A stretch of 64,000 nt of DNA, from NCBI RefSeq assembly GCF_001562055.1, contig NZ_LLWE01000025.1:372001-436000 (forward strand), in the 5' to 3' direction. The translations under genes and the position numbers were made by a program. Within the stretch, counting starts at the first letter, position 1. Every line of letters begins with the position of its first letter. The DNA is from Polycladidibacter stylochi. GTDB lineage: Bacteria > Pseudomonadota > Alphaproteobacteria > Rhizobiales > Stappiaceae. Below are positions 54,670 through 63,834 of this stretch, piece by piece. The notes beneath the pieces are model-generated. The model saw nothing but the letters and a program-made list of their open reading frames with translations. It made no database searches and was not told the origin of the DNA.

Positions 54670-55299
54670 ATGGCAAAGCTATACTTTAATTTCTCTGCTA
54701 TGAATGCAGGTAAGTCGACCTTGCTTCTCCAAGCCTCCTACAACTACCAGGAGCGGGGAATGCAGACATTGCTTTTTACAGCTGCAATTGATGACAGAAC
54801 AAGTGTGGGTGAAATCTCTTCCCGTATTGGCCTGAACGCTCAGGCCCAAATCTATGATGACAATCTTGACCTCTTCCAAACAGTCCAAAAACAGCATAAA
54901 TTAGAAAAACTTAGTGCAGTATTTGTGGATGAAGCACAGTTTCTGTCTAAGCAGCAAGTTTGGCAACTGGCTCGTGTGGCAGACGATTTAAAAATACCAG
55001 TTATGTGCTATGGTTTACGGACTGATTTTCAAGGGAAGCTATTTCCTGGTAGCGAAGCGCTATTAGCTATTGCGGACATCCTGCGCGAAGTCAGAACCAT
55101 ATGCTGGTGCGGACGTAAAGCAACAATGGTCGCCAGATTGGACGAGCAAGGGAAGATCTTGGAAGAAGGCGACCAAGTTGTGATTGGCGGCGAGCAAACA
55201 TACATTTCACTATGTCGCTCCCACTGGTCAAAGCGCCAGTTAAGTTCTCAGCTTGGCGAAGAGCCCCCAATACAGGACCTCAAATGCCTTCCCGCATAA
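54670..55299 (+). CDS. tdk: Thymidine kinase
   Basis: A 209-residue class II thymidine kinase that salvages thymidine by phosphorylation with ATP. The P-loop is FSAMNAGKSTLLL (about 8-20), the Walker B-like segment FVDEAQFL, and the lasso-domain zinc site is built from CWCG and a later cysteine and histidine (LCRSH). The length is usual. The family is less common in Hyphomicrobiales than in gammaproteobacteria. It is 124 bp downstream of uvrC and 20 bp ahead of the HlyU-like gene, which is probably cotranscribed. Confidence 0.94.
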   Translation: MAKLYFNFSAMNAGKSTLLLQASYNYQERGMQTLLFTAAIDDRTSVGEISSRIGLNAQAQIYDDNLDLFQTVQKQHKLEKLSAVFVDEAQFLSKQQVWQLARVADDLKIPVMCYGLRTDFQGKLFPGSEALLAIADILREVRTICWCGRKATMVARLDEQGKILEEGDQVVIGGEQTYISLCRSHWSKRQLSSQLGEEPPIQDLKCLPA

Positions 55300-55319
55300 T
55301 TCGAAAAAAGGATAGTGAC

Positions 55320-55598
55320 ATGTCTTTATTCTCTCGTTTATTCGCCGGCAAACAACAACCAGAAAAAAAACAAAAAGAAGTCTACAAGGGCTTCGAAATA
55401 CAACCCAACCCGGCAAAGCGTGGGGGTACTTGGCAAACACAGGGCATAATAACCAAACAAATTGATGGCGAAAACAAGCAGCATGAGTTCATTCGTGCCG
55501 ATACTCATGCCACAAAAGAAGAGGCTCAAGCCCACAGCCTACGAAAAGCAAAGCAAATAATTGATGAACTCGGAGAAGATATTTTCAATCAAGCATGA
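55320..55598 (+). CDS. HlyU family protein
   Basis: A 92-residue protein of the HlyU family (PF10115-type): the start MSLFSRLFAGKQQ, then YKGFEIQPNPAKRGGTWQTQ and FIRADTHATKEEAQAHSLRK. The family name derives from a Vibrio activator, but this small alphaproteobacterial form lacks an HTH, so a regulatory role is doubtful. The ATG at 55320 has AAAGGA 6-7 bases upstream. It follows tdk closely. Confidence 0.82.
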   Translation: MSLFSRLFAGKQQPEKKQKEVYKGFEIQPNPAKRGGTWQTQGIITKQIDGENKQHEFIRADTHATKEEAQAHSLRKAKQIIDELGEDIFNQA

Positions 55599-55776
55599 AG
55601 TTGCGTTTCTCCAACCCAGCCCTTAACAAACCCACCAAAATAGAAGGCATGTCATACACGATATACAAAGGCTGCATAAATTCATCGTTGTATCAAGGGC
55701 TATCTATGTTTATGTAGTCATTACCATAATATTTAAACATGATCTGAGCATTCAACGGCAAGTCAGTTAGGGTAAT

Positions 55777-56358
55777 ATGTCACGCCAAACACTTTTTGCA
55801 CTCCCCAACGTACTTACCTACCTGAGAATTCTTGCAGTTCCGGCGGTAGTCATTGCCTTCTACTTCCCAGGGCATACAGCCAGATGGGTCGCCTTTTTCA
55901 TATTTGCATTTGCAGCTATAACAGACTTTTTTGACGGATATCTTGCCAGAGCCTGGAAGCAACAATCTTCACTCGGAAAAATGCTTGACCCGATTGCAGA
56001 TAAGCTGTTGGTCTCTGTTTGCCTTCTCATATTGACATGGAAAGGTACAATAGGCAGCGTATCAGTAATTGCAGCTCTAATCATTCTTTGCCGTGAAATT
56101 CTTGTTTCTGGACTGAGAGAATTCCTAGCTGCACTACAAGTTTCTGTACCCGTTACAAAACTTGCAAAGTGGAAAACCACAACACAATTACTTGCCCTCG
56201 GCTTTCTTCTTGTAGGTCCTGCAGGTAATATTATCCTGCCGAAAACAACTGAAATCGGTATAACCCTTTTGTGGATCTCGGCTATATTGACCATCTATAC
56301 CGGCTACGATTATTTCAAAGCCAGCATTGGCCACTTGGTAAATGAAGAACAAACATAA
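55777..56358 (+). CDS. pgsA: CDP-diacylglycerol-glycerol-3-phosphate 3-phosphatidyltransferase PgsA
   Basis: A 193-residue membrane enzyme that makes phosphatidylglycerophosphate, the first step to phosphatidylglycerol and cardiolipin. The CDP-alcohol phosphotransferase motif is complete: D50-x2-D53-G-x2-A57-R58, then G67-x3-D71-x3-D75 (seen as TDFFDGYLARA and GKMLDPIAD). Five or six membrane helices are predicted. The order pgsA, moaD, moaE after uvrC is typical for the order Hyphomicrobiales. AGGG precedes the ATG by 5 bases. Confidence 0.95.
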   Translation: MSRQTLFALPNVLTYLRILAVPAVVIAFYFPGHTARWVAFFIFAFAAITDFFDGYLARAWKQQSSLGKMLDPIADKLLVSVCLLILTWKGTIGSVSVIAALIILCREILVSGLREFLAALQVSVPVTKLAKWKTTTQLLALGFLLVGPAGNIILPKTTEIGITLLWISAILTIYTGYDYFKASIGHLVNEEQT

Positions 56359-56387
56359 ACTGCGTTAAACAAGCAGGAGTAAGAACA

Positions 56388-56639
56388 ATGAAAATTCGCT
56401 ATTTCGCTTGGTTACGCGAACGTATTGGTACCGCCGAAGAAGAGCGCGATCTCCCGGAAAACTTAGTTACTGTAGCAGATTTAATTGCTTGGTTAAGCCG
56501 AATTGACGAAGGATATGCTTACGCTTTCGAGCAACCGGAGACTATTCGCGTTGCCATAAACCAAGAGCATGTTGAAATAACGCAGCCCTTGTTAGATGCA
56601 AAAGAAATCGCCTTTTTTCCCCCGATGACTGGCGGCTAG
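56388..56639 (+). CDS. moaD: Molybdopterin synthase sulfur carrier MoaD
   Basis: An 83-residue ubiquitin-fold protein whose C-terminal Gly-Gly (MTGG) is thiocarboxylated and gives sulfur to precursor Z. The start KIRYFAWLRERIGTAEE and the end IAFFPPMTGG are typical. AGGAG lies 9 bases before the ATG. It is 29 bp after pgsA and 29 bp before moaE, so one operon is probable. Confidence 0.95.
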   Translation: MKIRYFAWLRERIGTAEEERDLPENLVTVADLIAWLSRIDEGYAYAFEQPETIRVAINQEHVEITQPLLDAKEIAFFPPMTGG

Positions 56640-56668
56640 TACGATTTCATTTAGCGAGGGGAAAAGAT

Positions 56669-57127
56669 ATGTCTGCATTTAAAGTCCGCGTTCAAGAAGA
56701 GAATTTCAATTGCGAAGAGGAAACAAAGTCCCTCAGCGCAAATCGTAAAGACATTGGCGCAATTGTCAGCTTTACAGGGTTATGCCGTGATGAAAATCAA
56801 ACCTTAGCAGCCCTTGAGCTCGAACACTTTCCTGGTATGGCAGAAAAACAGATCAGCTTTTATTGCCAGCAAGCCGTAGAACGATGGCCATTAACAGGGC
56901 TTACCGTGATACACCGCTTTGGAAAAATCCCCGCTGGCGAGCAAATTGTACTGGTTATTGCCTGTTCAGCACACCGCAGGGCAGCATTTGAAGCGGCTGA
57001 TTTCTTAATGGACTTCCTCAAAACAAAAGCGCCATTCTGGAAAAAAGAGCATTTTCTAGACGGCCAGACTGGCGGCTGGGTTGAGGCAAAACAAGAAGAT
57101 GAAGAAGACACCAAGCGTTGGCAATAA
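56669..57127 (+). CDS. moaE: Molybdopterin synthase catalytic subunit MoaE
   Basis: A 152-residue catalytic subunit that, with MoaD, converts precursor Z to molybdopterin. Recognisable parts are GAIVSFTGLCRDEN, LELEHFPGMAEKQI, VIHRFGKIPAGEQIV and the catalytic lysine segment FLKTKAPFWKKEHF. GAGGGG lies upstream. Together with moaD it would serve MsrP and any other molybdoenzymes of the cell. Confidence 0.95.
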   Translation: MSAFKVRVQEENFNCEEETKSLSANRKDIGAIVSFTGLCRDENQTLAALELEHFPGMAEKQISFYCQQAVERWPLTGLTVIHRFGKIPAGEQIVLVIACSAHRRAAFEAADFLMDFLKTKAPFWKKEHFLDGQTGGWVEAKQEDEEDTKRWQ

Positions 57128-57316
57128 TTAGACGGTTGTGTGTTTTTTGGAGAGCCGCCCCTTGCAAATAAGAATGTTAACACATTAACCACTTTATTGC
57201 CTTGACTTGTTTTCTTATTTTCTCCTAATTGTTTCCTAACCTTCCCATACGGTTTCAACGAATTATCACACTTTTTCTAGTATGAACTGTGCACCAACAA
57301 CACAGCAGGTTTAAAC

Positions 57317-58558
57317 ATGGCTCCATCTGCGCCTAATGATAAAAATTCATCTAACGCTCTTTCTTTTATCGAGTTTATATTAATTGTTGCTGCCTTGATG
57401 GCACTTAACGCCCTAGCAATTGATACCATGTTGCCTGCACTTCCCCAGATGGGCGAAGCATTAAACGTAATACACGAGAATGACCGACAGCTCATTATCA
57501 CTGCATATCTCATTGGTATGGCAGCTGCATCACTACTGTTCGGACCACTATCAGATGCCGTTGGCCGCAGAAAACTGCTGATTATTGGCTTGCTTATCTA
57601 TAGCTTGGGAGGAATTCTATCTATTTTTGCCACAGACTACGAGCATATGCTGGCAGCGCGAGTGCTTCAAGGTATAGGTGCAGCTTCACCACGCGTTCTA
57701 ACAATATCCATGGTACGCGATTGGTATTCTGGCCGTGATATGGGCAGGGTTATGTCATTAGCAATGATGATTTTTATGGCAGTTCCCATAATTGCCCCCT
57801 CAATTGGGCAGTTAATATTGCTAATGGCCCCATGGCGCGCAATCTTCATCGTCCTAACTTCGTTTGGTGTTCTTTTACTTATATGGCTGCAATTCCGCCT
57901 ACCAGAAAGTCTACCACCTGAAAAGCGTAATAAATTCAACCTTAAAACTATATATTATGCCTATAAAAAGGTGATTGTAACACCAATTAGCTTTGGTTAC
58001 ATGCTCGCCATTTCCCTAATCATGGGAGCTTTGTTTGGCTTTATTAATTCAATTCAGCAGATCATGGTCGATATATTCGATATGGGAAAAGCATTTCCAA
58101 TTATCTTTGCGGGCATCGCGGTGACTATGTCTCTGGCCGCTTATCTAAATGCCACCTTAGTTCGGAAAATTGGTATGCGAAAGCTTGCCCACGGTGCCCT
58201 ATTAATGTTCACGCTCTGCGCATTGATCAACAGTTTCCTAGCCTACAGTGGCCATCAAACCATAGTAACTTTTGTTATCCTTCAAGCACTCACAATGTTC
58301 TTCTTTGGTTTTGTGGGGAGTAACTGTAATGCCATGGCTATGGATCCAATTGGCGATATCGCCGGCACAGCCTCTTCGCTAATTGTATTCTTCACCACAC
58401 TTGTTGGCGCATTAATTGGCGCTGCTATCGGTGCAAGTTTCAATGACACCACAATTCCGTTAACATTAGGCAGCGCTGTGCTTGGCTCTCTTGCTGTGAT
58501 TGTCGTTTACTTCACAGAAGGACAACGCCTCTTCACACCAAAACACGACGACGACTAA
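57317..58558 (+). CDS. Bcr/CflA family multidrug MFS transporter
   Basis: A 413-residue, 12-helix MFS antiporter of the Bcr/CflA branch. Typical signatures are LAIDTMLPALPQMGEALN in the first helix region, the loop motif GPLSDAVGRRKLLI, LQGIGAASPRVLTISMVRDW and FVGSNCNAMAMDPIGDIAGT. Substrates in the family include bicyclomycin, chloramphenicol and sulfonamide-type drugs; none can be specified. Its binding site is weak. It converges on ilvE, with a terminator between them. Confidence 0.9.
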   Translation: MAPSAPNDKNSSNALSFIEFILIVAALMALNALAIDTMLPALPQMGEALNVIHENDRQLIITAYLIGMAAASLLFGPLSDAVGRRKLLIIGLLIYSLGGILSIFATDYEHMLAARVLQGIGAASPRVLTISMVRDWYSGRDMGRVMSLAMMIFMAVPIIAPSIGQLILLMAPWRAIFIVLTSFGVLLLIWLQFRLPESLPPEKRNKFNLKTIYYAYKKVIVTPISFGYMLAISLIMGALFGFINSIQQIMVDIFDMGKAFPIIFAGIAVTMSLAAYLNATLVRKIGMRKLAHGALLMFTLCALINSFLAYSGHQTIVTFVILQALTMFFFGFVGSNCNAMAMDPIGDIAGTASSLIVFFTTLVGALIGAAIGASFNDTTIPLTLGSAVLGSLAVIVVYFTEGQRLFTPKHDDD

Positions 58559-58566
58559 CGCAAAAA

Positions 58567-58582
58567 GGGGGCAACTGCCCCC
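58567..58582 (-). terminator. Terminator of ilvE
   Basis: GGGGGC (58567-58572) and GCCCCC (58577-58582) form a compact 6-bp GC stem. On the minus strand TTTTTG follows. It may also stop the converging MFS transcript. Confidence 0.85.
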
Positions 58583-58619
58583 AATTATTGAAAGTCTCGT
58601 ATGTGAATTTCACTTGGAC

Positions 58620-59516
58620 TTACTCTGCAGCTTGAGCCGCATTTTTAGGTTGTACTTCAACAGCGTAATCTTCAACCAGCTGTTTAACAATGTCACCAAC
58701 AACAAAATTATAAGGTCCAATTTCGCTCACTGGTGTCACTTCAGCAGCCGTACCCGTTAAGAAACACTGCTCAAAGTCGGCGAGCTCTTCAGGTTTAATC
58801 ACACGTTCAATCACTTCAATGCCGCGTGCTTTCGCAAGCCCGATAACAGAGCGCCGTGTGATACCGTCAAGGAAACAGTCAGGTTTAGGCGTGTGGATTT
58901 TGCCATCCTTGACAAAAAACACATTGGCACCTGTCGCTTCAGCAACATCGCCTTTGTAATCCAACATCAATGCGTCGGTATAGCCTTTAGCCTCAGCCGC
59001 ATGTTTGGAAATCGTACAAATCATATATAGGCCGGCCGCTTTTGCCCGAAATGGTATAGTTGCCGGGTCTGGACGGCGGTAGGTTGCCATATCCAGACGA
59101 ATACCTTTTAGCTTTTCTTCCGGAGAGAAATAGCTAGGCCACTCCCAAGCAGCAATTGCCAGATGAATTGTGTTTTTCTGCGCGGCAATACCCATTGCTT
59201 CACTACCGCGCCAAGCCACAGGGCGGAAATAGGCATCCACAAGTCCCTGCTCTTTCATGAGCAACTCACAAGCGCTATTTATTTCTTCAACGCTGTAGGG
59301 AATTTCAAAGCCCAACTCTCTTGCAGAGAACAACAATCGCTCTGTATGCTCTTGCAGCCTATAAATTTTCCCACCATATGCGCGCTGTCCCTCAAATACC
59401 GAGCTGGCATAATGAAGGCCGTGCGAAAGCACATGCACCTTCGCCTCAGCCCAAGGAACCAACTTTCCATCATACCAAATTACACCATCGCGCTGGTCAA
59501 AAGGGATACCCGCCAT
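58620..59516 (-). CDS. ilvE: Branched-chain amino acid aminotransferase IlvE
   Basis: A 298-residue class IV (fold-type IV) PLP aminotransferase, last step of leucine, isoleucine and valine synthesis. The start GIPFDQRDGVIWYDGKLVPW, the PLP-lysine in PFRAKAAGLYM, GYTDALMLDYKGDVAEATGA and the phosphate loop ANVFFVKDG are family marks. The start at 59516 is chosen for the conserved N-terminus and the upstream AGACAGG; the open frame extends 17 codons further. It is divergent from the petP-like MarR gene, a conserved neighbourhood. Confidence 0.93.
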   Translation of the reverse strand: MAGIPFDQRDGVIWYDGKLVPWAEAKVHVLSHGLHYASSVFEGQRAYGGKIYRLQEHTERLLFSARELGFEIPYSVEEINSACELLMKEQGLVDAYFRPVAWRGSEAMGIAAQKNTIHLAIAAWEWPSYFSPEEKLKGIRLDMATYRRPDPATIPFRAKAAGLYMICTISKHAAEAKGYTDALMLDYKGDVAEATGANVFFVKDGKIHTPKPDCFLDGITRRSVIGLAKARGIEVIERVIKPEELADFEQCFLTGTAAEVTPVSEIGPYNFVVGDIVKQLVEDYAVEVQPKNAAQAAE

Positions 59517-59826
59517 AACCTGTCTCTTTCCAAAAATGGCGAACAATTCACAGTGTCTATCAAGCATGAGCCGACAAACATGGCCTGTTCAACTGAAAAC
59601 TGATAATAGATAGTCAGTGTCACTGTCCTAATAAATCGGCAAGAGACACAAACCCAACAGTGCAAATGAAGCAGAGTACAGAATGGTAATAATCGAAAAC
59701 CTAATCTGTAATAATTATTGTTTCATTGCGCCGTTAACACCATATAGGTAACAACTTTGCAAAAATAAGTCAACATAGCTTACCCATTTTTTGAGGGATA
59801 GTTTTGTGGCATAAACTGGAGAACCC
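59517..59826. other. Divergent promoter region ilvE / marR
   Basis: Non-coding, AT-rich, 310 bp. It must hold promoters for ilvE and for the MarR-two-component operon. No strong palindrome stands out. Confidence 0.4.
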
Positions 59827-60318
59827 ATGGGCATGGTAAAGGCCGAAAGTGAAAAGCCTCGATTTGATCTCATTGAATTGCTGTTCTTTGCTTATCGCGA
59901 CTTCACAAGTGACCCAGATATACTGCTCGATAAAATAGGGTACGGCCGTGCACATCACAGAATTTTGCACTTTGTGCATCGTAACCCCGGTTTACGTGTT
60001 TCAGATTTGCTCAATATTTTGGGAATCACCAAGCAAAGCTTAGGAAGGGTCCTCAAGCAACTGGTTGATGATGGCTATATCACGCAAGAACCTGGCCAGT
60101 TAGATCGAAGAGAGCGCTTACTATACACAACAGATAAAGGAAACGGGCTTTGTACCGGCTTATCAAAGTTGCAAACACAGCGCATCAATGAAACCATAGC
60201 GTTAATGCCAGAAGGCAGCGATGAAACCATAAAGCAATTTCTATATCTCATGATTAATGAGGACCAACGCAATTTGGTTGCTAAAATGATTGCAAGTAGC
60301 ACAGCGGGGGAGAATTAA
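59827..60318 (+). CDS. petP: MarR family regulator (PetP-like)
   Basis: A 163-residue winged-HTH regulator. The DNA-binding part is visible in LRVSDLLNILGITKQSLGRV and the wing LDRRERLLYTTDKG. Its position directly before an OmpR-type regulator and divergent from ilvE resembles petP-petR, first described in Rhodobacter. In that system the pair is needed for respiratory/photosynthetic cytochrome expression. GGAG lies 5-6 bases before the ATG. The stop is one base before the start of the response-regulator gene, so translation is probably coupled. Confidence 0.85.
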   Translation: MGMVKAESEKPRFDLIELLFFAYRDFTSDPDILLDKIGYGRAHHRILHFVHRNPGLRVSDLLNILGITKQSLGRVLKQLVDDGYITQEPGQLDRRERLLYTTDKGNGLCTGLSKLQTQRINETIALMPEGSDETIKQFLYLMINEDQRNLVAKMIASSTAGEN

Positions 60319-60319
60319 A

Positions 60320-61024
60320 GTGAATGCAGCAACACCACCTGAAGATAATGCCCCGCATCTCCTATTGATTGACGACGACAGCCGCATCCGCGACCTTCTA
60401 AAGCGATTTCTGGGCGAAAATGGTTTTCGGGTTACAGCTGCGGCAGATGCAGCAGAAGCACGGCGCCGCATGAAAGGCTTGGAGTTCGACCTTCTTATTT
60501 TAGACGTTATGATGCCGGGAGAAAGCGGTTTAGAACTTGCCAAGGATTTAAGACAAAAAAGTGCAATACCCATACTCATGCTCACAGCCCGCTCTGAAAC
60601 AGAAGATAGAATCAGCGGCCTGGAAGCCGGTGTCGATGACTATGTTGCCAAACCTTTTGAGCCCCGAGAACTGCTCCTACGCATATCGGCAATTCTCCGC
60701 CGTGGCGGCCCTCGCTCAACAGCTAAACCCCAAGCAATGAATTTCGGGCCCTTTCGTTATAACCCAGAGCGCGGCGAGCTAAAAAAGGATGAAGAGCACA
60801 TTCGCCTTACGGATAGGGAAAAGCAAATCCTGAACCTGTTCGCTCAAAACATGGGACAAACAGTTGCCAGAGAAGACTTGGTGGGTGCAGATAACACCCA
60901 AGGCGAACGCACAGTCGATGTACAGGTCAACCGCCTGCGTCGAAAGCTGGAAGATGACCCGAGCAACCCGCTTTATCTACAAACAGTCCGTGGTATCGGA
61001 TATCGCTTAATTACCGATAATTAA
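60320..61024 (+). CDS. petR: OmpR-type response regulator (PetR-like)
   Basis: A 234-residue response regulator starting with GTG, one base after the MarR stop, with GGGAGA upstream. The receiver domain has the acidic pair D18/D19, the phospho-acceptor D62 in LLILDVMMPGESG, and the lysine of DDYVAKPFEPRE. The C-terminal winged HTH includes LTDREKQILNLFAQN and VQVNRLRRKLEDDPSNP. It likely pairs with the sensor kinase encoded 37 bp downstream. Confidence 0.92.
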   Translation: MNAATPPEDNAPHLLLIDDDSRIRDLLKRFLGENGFRVTAAADAAEARRRMKGLEFDLLILDVMMPGESGLELAKDLRQKSAIPILMLTARSETEDRISGLEAGVDDYVAKPFEPRELLLRISAILRRGGPRSTAKPQAMNFGPFRYNPERGELKKDEEHIRLTDREKQILNLFAQNMGQTVAREDLVGADNTQGERTVDVQVNRLRRKLEDDPSNPLYLQTVRGIGYRLITDN

Positions 61025-61061
61025 TTGCAAAGCAGGCACAAGGTGACTTAGGGAAGATATA

Positions 61062-62525
61062 ATGCCCCATCAGATACGCTCCCCTAAATTTTTTGAAAGG
61101 ATGCATAATAGTCTCAAGCGGCTTTGGAAAAGTATTCTCCCGCCCTTAAATGCAATCCACTCAAAAATAGAACCTATACTTAGCCTCTTATTAAAGCCTT
61201 ACCATAGTGCAACAAAATGGTTGCACGCCCACCTACCCAAAGGTCTTTATTCGCGATCTTTGCTTATTATCATAATACCTATGGTGTTACTGCAGTCGTT
61301 TTTGGCCTTCGCCTTTTTGGAGCGCCACTACGATCTAGTCACCCGAAGGCTATCAGAGGCTGTTGTAAGAGAAATAAGAGCTATCGTCGAGGTTGCCGAA
61401 ACCTATCCGCAAGATGCCGATTTTAAACAACTCCGTACACTTGCCTCGCAGGCTTTAAATCTCACAGTCTCGGTATTGCCGAAAGAGCCATTGCCACCGC
61501 CAAAGCCAAAACCTTTTTTTGACTTGGTAGACCGTTATATGAGTTCCCAAATCGCAGTCACAATCAAGAAACCATTCTGGATTGACACGATTGGCAACTC
61601 GCGCTTTGTTGAAATTCGCATACAGCTCAAAAATCACACACTCAAATTTATTGCTAGACGCTCTCAAGCACACGCCTCCAACTCTCATATCTTTATCGTC
61701 TGGATGGTAGCAACCTCAACGGTGTTGGTTACTATCGCCATATTGTTTCTGCGCAATCAAATCCGCCCTGTCATTGAGCTTGCCGATGCTGCCGAAAGCT
61801 ATGGTAAAGGGCGCATTGTCAAAGAATTTCGCCCTCATGGAGCAAGAGAGGTTAGACGAGCAACACTCGCATTTTTAGATATGCGGCGGCGTATTGAACG
61901 ACATGTAGAACAACGCACAACAATGTTAGCTGGCGTTAGTCACGATTTACGCACAATCCTCACCCGTTTTCGACTTCAACTTGCGTTATTTGACGATTCA
62001 CCGGAGGTGGCAGCATTACGCCGTGATGTTGATGAAATGAGCCGGATGTTAGAGGACTACTTATCCTTCAGCAAAGGGGATAAACAAGAAATCCCTCAAA
62101 TGGTTGACGTTTCTTTATTGCTAGAGGACCTGGAAGTAGAGGCCGAAGTTGTTGGCGCGGACGTCTCCTCAAAATTCGAAGGTGACCCACTTGTCATGTT
62201 GAAAGGCCAATCATTTCGCCGCTGCTTACTCAACTTGATCTCAAATGCCGCCCGGCATGGCAAAACAGTTAGAATGATGGGCAATAGAACCCCAGATTGG
62301 CTAGTGGTCACGATTGACGACGATGGTCCGGGAATTTCTCCCGAAGAACGCGAAAATGTTTTCCGCCCCTTTTACCGCATAGACAGCTCAAGGAACCAAG
62401 ACAGTTCCGGTTCTGGGCTTGGTCTATCCATTGCAAGAGATGTTGTGCGCGGCCATGGCGGAGAAATTTTCCTACGCGAAAGCCCAATGGGGGGACTGCG
62501 GGTCCGCGTACGTATCCCAATTTAG
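61062..62525 (+). CDS. EnvZ-type sensor histidine kinase
   Basis: A 487-residue membrane kinase. The order is: an unusual 60-residue basic cytoplasmic tail, first membrane helix about 66-86, periplasmic sensor of about 120 residues with a proline-rich stretch (142-152), second helix about 210-230, HAMP, then the dimerisation/phosphoacceptor domain with H294 in LAGVSHDLRTILTRF. The ATPase domain has N box NLISNAARHG, G1 DDGPGI and G2 SGLGLSIA. AGGGAAG precedes the ATG. It is the likely partner of the OmpR-type regulator; the stimulus is unknown. Confidence 0.92.
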   Translation: MPHQIRSPKFFERMHNSLKRLWKSILPPLNAIHSKIEPILSLLLKPYHSATKWLHAHLPKGLYSRSLLIIIIPMVLLQSFLAFAFLERHYDLVTRRLSEAVVREIRAIVEVAETYPQDADFKQLRTLASQALNLTVSVLPKEPLPPPKPKPFFDLVDRYMSSQIAVTIKKPFWIDTIGNSRFVEIRIQLKNHTLKFIARRSQAHASNSHIFIVWMVATSTVLVTIAILFLRNQIRPVIELADAAESYGKGRIVKEFRPHGAREVRRATLAFLDMRRRIERHVEQRTTMLAGVSHDLRTILTRFRLQLALFDDSPEVAALRRDVDEMSRMLEDYLSFSKGDKQEIPQMVDVSLLLEDLEVEAEVVGADVSSKFEGDPLVMLKGQSFRRCLLNLISNAARHGKTVRMMGNRTPDWLVVTIDDDGPGISPEERENVFRPFYRIDSSRNQDSSGSGLGLSIARDVVRGHGGEIFLRESPMGGLRVRVRIPI

Positions 62526-62549
62526 CAATAGGGCAATTATTGCAACCGC

Positions 62550-62885
62550 TTAGTGCAGGCGAGCGCCTAAGGGTGCGTCTTTTGCGACTCCGGCAAGCAC
62601 AATCTCCCCACCTTCATCGCGAACACCTAATACCAGTACCTCTGACATAAAACTGCCTATTTGGCGGGGTGGAAAATTAACGACTGCGAGCACCTGCTGC
62701 CCCACAAGCGCTTCCATACTGTAATTACCTGTAATTTGCGCCGAAGACTTTTTCAGCCCGATTTCAGCACCAAAATCAATGAGCAATTTATAAGCGGGTT
62801 TACGCGCTTCTGGAAACGCATTCACTTCAATTATTTTTCCAAGGCGAATATCAAGCTTTAAAAAATCTTCAATAGTTGCACTCAT
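62550..62885 (-). CDS. csaA: tRNA-binding protein CsaA
   Basis: A 111-residue tRNA-binding (EMAP II/Trbp111-type OB-fold) protein. The start IEDFLKLDIRLGKIIEVNAF and the LRxGxI-like segment, then KPAYKLLIDFGAEIGLKKSS and VVNFPPRQIGSFMSEVLVLG, are the usual CsaA pattern. It has export-chaperone activity in Bacillus, while in alphaproteobacteria its role is mostly inferred. It converges with the kinase gene and precedes the TetR gene in the reverse direction. Confidence 0.92.
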   Translation of the reverse strand: MSATIEDFLKLDIRLGKIIEVNAFPEARKPAYKLLIDFGAEIGLKKSSAQITGNYSMEALVGQQVLAVVNFPPRQIGSFMSEVLVLGVRDEGGEIVLAGVAKDAPLGARLH

Positions 62886-62964
62886 TCAAACACCACATCT
62901 CAAAACATCTCTAAGGCAGTCAGGATGCATATTGACCACCTCTCATCAAGCCATTGCATCTCAA

Positions 62965-63633
62965 TTAGGCAGTGCGCGATCGCCGACACCTTTTGAAAGC
63001 CGCAAGGGGTGACTGGCGAACGAAACAATCAACCCGCTTTGCCAGCGGTCCAATTTGTTTTTCTAGCTTATCAGCACGAGACAACCAAACGCCACCCTCT
63101 CGCAACATACGGTCCATTTCCGCCATGGATTTTGCATTATTCCCGTCCTCCTCCTTCAACCATTGCCGTACGACGCGGTTGAAACCGACCATCAGCGCTC
63201 GTGCCATTGCTTGCCGCCGAAAACCAGACACCTCGATACCGGCCCCTGCCATCATCCAAAACATCGAGCTACTTTGTAAACTCATCAGACGACAAGCAAG
63301 AAAAGGTTCGCATCGAGCTTCCCTACAAATATTGGCAAATGCCTTGCGATATTTCTCCATAATATCAAGCCGTGTCATCAAAACATCAAACAAACGTTCT
63401 CTTGCAGGCTCCTCTGCCATATCACTATCAATATTCGCGAGAACCTCTTGATCCACTTTATGTAAGAATGCACTAAGTAACTCATCACGACTACGATAAC
63501 AGGTATGTACTTCAGCTAAGCTCATCTCGCAGCGCTGCGCAATATCGCTAAATTGTATTTCAGTATAATTCACTTCGCCCATCACATTTATAAAGTGATT
63601 AAGAACTTTCTGCTTGGTCTTTTCGGTGGGCAT
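62965..63633 (-). CDS. TetR family transcriptional regulator
   Basis: A 222-residue regulator. The N-terminal HTH spans about 8-55 (VNYTEIQFSDIAQRCEMSLA, then EVHTCYRSRDELLSAFLHKV), followed by an all-helical ligand domain. The C-terminus is basic (FKRCRRSRTA). The ATG at 63633 has AAGGAGGA at good spacing; the ATG two codons earlier would overlap that site. It is encoded between csaA and proC, a neighbourhood seen in the order. The ligand and targets are unknown. Confidence 0.87.
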   Translation of the reverse strand: MPTEKTKQKVLNHFINVMGEVNYTEIQFSDIAQRCEMSLAEVHTCYRSRDELLSAFLHKVDQEVLANIDSDMAEEPARERLFDVLMTRLDIMEKYRKAFANICREARCEPFLACRLMSLQSSSMFWMMAGAGIEVSGFRRQAMARALMVGFNRVVRQWLKEEDGNNAKSMAEMDRMLREGGVWLSRADKLEKQIGPLAKRVDCFVRQSPLAAFKRCRRSRTA

Positions 63634-63756
63634 TGGCATTCCTCCTTAAGCTTGCGCAGTATGAATTATTCTAGGCTACAATAAATCTAAGACTAACTAA
63701 ACCCAATAATCTCTAAATCAATCAATAAGAAGTATCAGTACAATCAAAAGTGCAAA

Positions 63757-63781
63757 AAGGGGAAGGCATCCCCTTCCCCTT
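63757..63781 (-). terminator. Terminator of proC
   Basis: AAGGGGAAGG (63757-63766) and CCTTCCCCTT (63772-63781) pair over 10 bp with a 5-nt loop. On the minus strand five T in total follow the GC part of the stem. Confidence 0.88.
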
Positions 63782-63834
63782 AACATATTCATAAATCGGC
63801 ATAACAATCATTATGCACGAGAAAAACAAAACCT